Part shown: piece by piece, positions 4,924-6,419 of the stretch
Layout: each line of letters begins with the position of its first letter
Numbering within the stretch: the first letter of the stretch is position 1
Assembly: GCA_049601975.1 (NCBI GenBank)
Contig: JBMYRC010000190.1
Location: 1-6,419 of the forward strand
DNA length: 6,419 nt
Source: UBA6544 sp049601975
GTDB taxonomy: Bacteria; Pseudomonadota; Alphaproteobacteria; UBA8366
Direction: 5' to 3'
Made by a program: the position numbers and the translations under genes
The notes under the pieces: model-generated
What the model saw: the letters and a program-made list of their open reading frames with translations, nothing else
The model's database searches: none
What the model was told of the DNA's origin: nothing

Positions 4924-6419
4924 ATGAAAGGAATTGTCGTTTGCCCACAACCGCGCGCGGCGGATGTCGGCGCGGAAATCTTAAACGCGGGCGGCAATGC
5001 CTTCGACGCGGCGGTCGCAACCGCTTTCGCGCAGATGGTTGTCGATCCGTTCATGTGTGGCCTCGGCGGCATGGGTAGCTTTCAATTCTTCGATGCGGAG
5101 AGCGGCGAGAACGGCATGATCGATTTCCACGCGCGCGCCGGGTCCCTGGTGACGCCTGAGATGTGGATGCACGACGTACGCGGCCGGACAGAGATATCGG
5201 GCTATACGATCTTTGACGATTTCCGCAGCGAGCTCGGATATACCTCGATCCTGACGCCAGGAACGGTCGCCGGTTTCGGCGAAGTCCACGAGCGTTTCTG
5301 CACCAAGCCGCTGGACGAACTCGTGGCACCAGCTGCGCGGCTCGCTCGCGACGGCACAGCGGTCGGATGTTTCGCCCACGACTTTCTCTCACGTCCCATG
5401 ATGGCGGGGGTGCCGGGAGGGGTGCAGCGGGTCTCGGCCACACAAGAATGCAAACGTATCCACCTGAAAGCGGACGGTGCTCTCTTCCCCGTCGGCGAAG
5501 TTCACCGGAATCCGGATATGGCGCGCACCTTCGAGCGGATTGCCGCCGAGGGACCGGGCGGTTTCTATCGCGGTGAATTGGCCGCCGATATCGCCGCCGA
5601 CCTATCCGTGAACGGCTCGTTCGTGACAGCGGATGATTTAGCCCAGTTCAAGACCCGGACGGGCGACCCTGTGAAAGGCCGCTACCGGAGCTATGACGTT
5701 TCCTCGAACCCACCGCCGGGCAGTGGGGTCACTTTGATCCAGATGCTGCAAATACTCGAACATTTTGATTTGGCGGCGGAAGGCCACGGCTCGGCAGGTC
5801 ACATCGATCTGGTCGCCCGCGCCATGGCGGCGGCGCATACGGATCGCAACGAATACCTCGCCGATCCCGACTTCGCCGACGTGCCGGTCGATATGCTGGC
5901 ATCGCAAGAGCGCGCGGCGGAATGGGCGGAGAAGATCAAGGCGGGCGAATTCCTCGGTGACGGCAAGGAAGAACCGCCGTCCTGCACCACCCATATTTCG
6001 ATCTATGATGAGCTTGGAAACGCAGTCTCCTGCACCCATACCCTCGGCACCGGCTCGGGTGTGATCACACCAGGGATGGGTTTTGTCTACAACAATTCGA
6101 TGAAGCTATTCGACCCCTATCCCGGCAGCAGAAATTCAATTGAAGTCGGGAAAGCACGCACGACCGGCATGGTGCCGACGATGCTGCTCCGCGACGGCAA
6201 GCCCGCCATCGTCGTCGGCGCGCCGGGCGGCAGCGTCATCATCAGCGCTGTCCTGCAATCGATCCTCAACATCGTTGATTTCGGCATGTCGCCGGTCGAG
6301 GCAGTGACCGTGCCCCGCATCCATTGTGAGGGCGGGGCCATTCACGCAGAAGCGCGGGTGCAAGGGTCAGTCTGCCGACAATTAACGGATATGGGGCACG
6401 AGGTGAAACAAAGCGCGGT
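4924..6419 (+). CDS. Gamma-glutamyltransferase-family Ntn-hydrolase with atypical substrate pocket, cut at right edge
   Basis: Member of the gamma-glutamyltransferase fold, an N-terminal-nucleophile hydrolase that cleaves itself into large and small subunits. I translated 498 codons; the frame is open at the window end, with perhaps 30-50 residues missing. It opens with the large-subunit pattern VCPQPRAADVGAEILNAGG (6-24) and DAAVATAF, with no signal peptide, so it is probably cytoplasmic, unlike periplasmic E. coli Ggt. The processing site is SC|TTHIS, making Thr355 the nucleophile, with Thr373 as the second catalytic threonine (E. coli Thr409). GAPGG (432-436) matches the E. coli GSPGG oxyanion segment. 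The gamma-glutamyl ligands of E. coli are not kept: Arg114, Asn411, Gln430, Asp433, Ser462 and Ser463 align with His69, Gly375, Ser392, Leu395, Thr414 and Gly415. It is likely an active amide hydrolase on another substrate; oxamate amidohydrolase HpxW is a precedent for such divergence. It is third in the dioxygenase-SDR operon. Confidence 0.9.
   Translation, partial: MKGIVVCPQPRAADVGAEILNAGGNAFDAAVATAFAQMVVDPFMCGLGGMGSFQFFDAESGENGMIDFHARAGSLVTPEMWMHDVRGRTEISGYTIFDDFRSELGYTSILTPGTVAGFGEVHERFCTKPLDELVAPAARLARDGTAVGCFAHDFLSRPMMAGVPGGVQRVSATQECKRIHLKADGALFPVGEVHRNPDMARTFERIAAEGPGGFYRGELAADIAADLSVNGSFVTADDLAQFKTRTGDPVKGRYRSYDVSSNPPPGSGVTLIQMLQILEHFDLAAEGHGSAGHIDLVARAMAAAHTDRNEYLADPDFADVPVDMLASQERAAEWAEKIKAGEFLGDGKEEPPSCTTHISIYDELGNAVSCTHTLGTGSGVITPGMGFVYNNSMKLFDPYPGSRNSIEVGKARTTGMVPTMLLRDGKPAIVVGAPGGSVIISAVLQSILNIVDFGMSPVEAVTVPRIHCEGGAIHAEARVQGSVCRQLTDMGHEVKQSA

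Overview
The window reads as a stretch of a Gram-negative proteobacterial genome, most likely an alphaproteobacterium. The GC content looks to be near 60% by eye, coding is dense, Shine-Dalgarno sites are clear, and every protein resembles proteobacterial family members. The taxonomic guess is an inference from family resemblance; no marker gene is present.

There are five protein genes in two divergent groups around a 196 bp control region (2895-3090). Leftward (minus strand) run a full-length biosynthetic-type threonine ammonia-lyase (ilvA, 1380-2894, GTG start) and, after a 69 bp gap holding a small REP/dRS3-like hairpin, a flavin-dependent monooxygenase of the HpaB/PvcC family that runs off the left edge (1-1310). 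Rightward run three tightly packed genes: a TauD/TfdA-type Fe(II)/2-oxoglutarate dioxygenase (3091-4173), an SDR dehydrogenase whose ATG shares one base with the previous stop codon (4173-4913), and a gamma-glutamyltransferase-family Ntn-hydrolase that runs off the right edge (4924-6419).

The rightward genes look like one translationally coupled catabolic operon: a hydroxylase, an NAD(P)-dependent alcohol dehydrogenase and an autoprocessing amide hydrolase. The control region carries a perfect 10+10 bp inverted repeat overlapping a TATAAT hexamer, a good operator candidate, plus a second imperfect inverted repeat just before the dioxygenase gene. No regulator or transporter gene lies in the window.

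Two enzymes have substrate pockets that differ from the best-known family members. The GGT-like protein keeps the catalytic threonines and the oxyanion-type GG, but lacks essentially all residues that hold the gamma-glutamyl group in E. coli GGT. The HpaB-like protein has the E. coli substrate-contact Tyr and His exchanged. The natural substrates are therefore probably not glutathione or 4-hydroxyphenylacetate. Together this suggests a small, possibly uncharacterised, degradation pathway; its substrate cannot be read from the sequence. No RNA genes, insertion sequences or CRISPR arrays were seen, and no gene-free stretch exceeds 300 bases.
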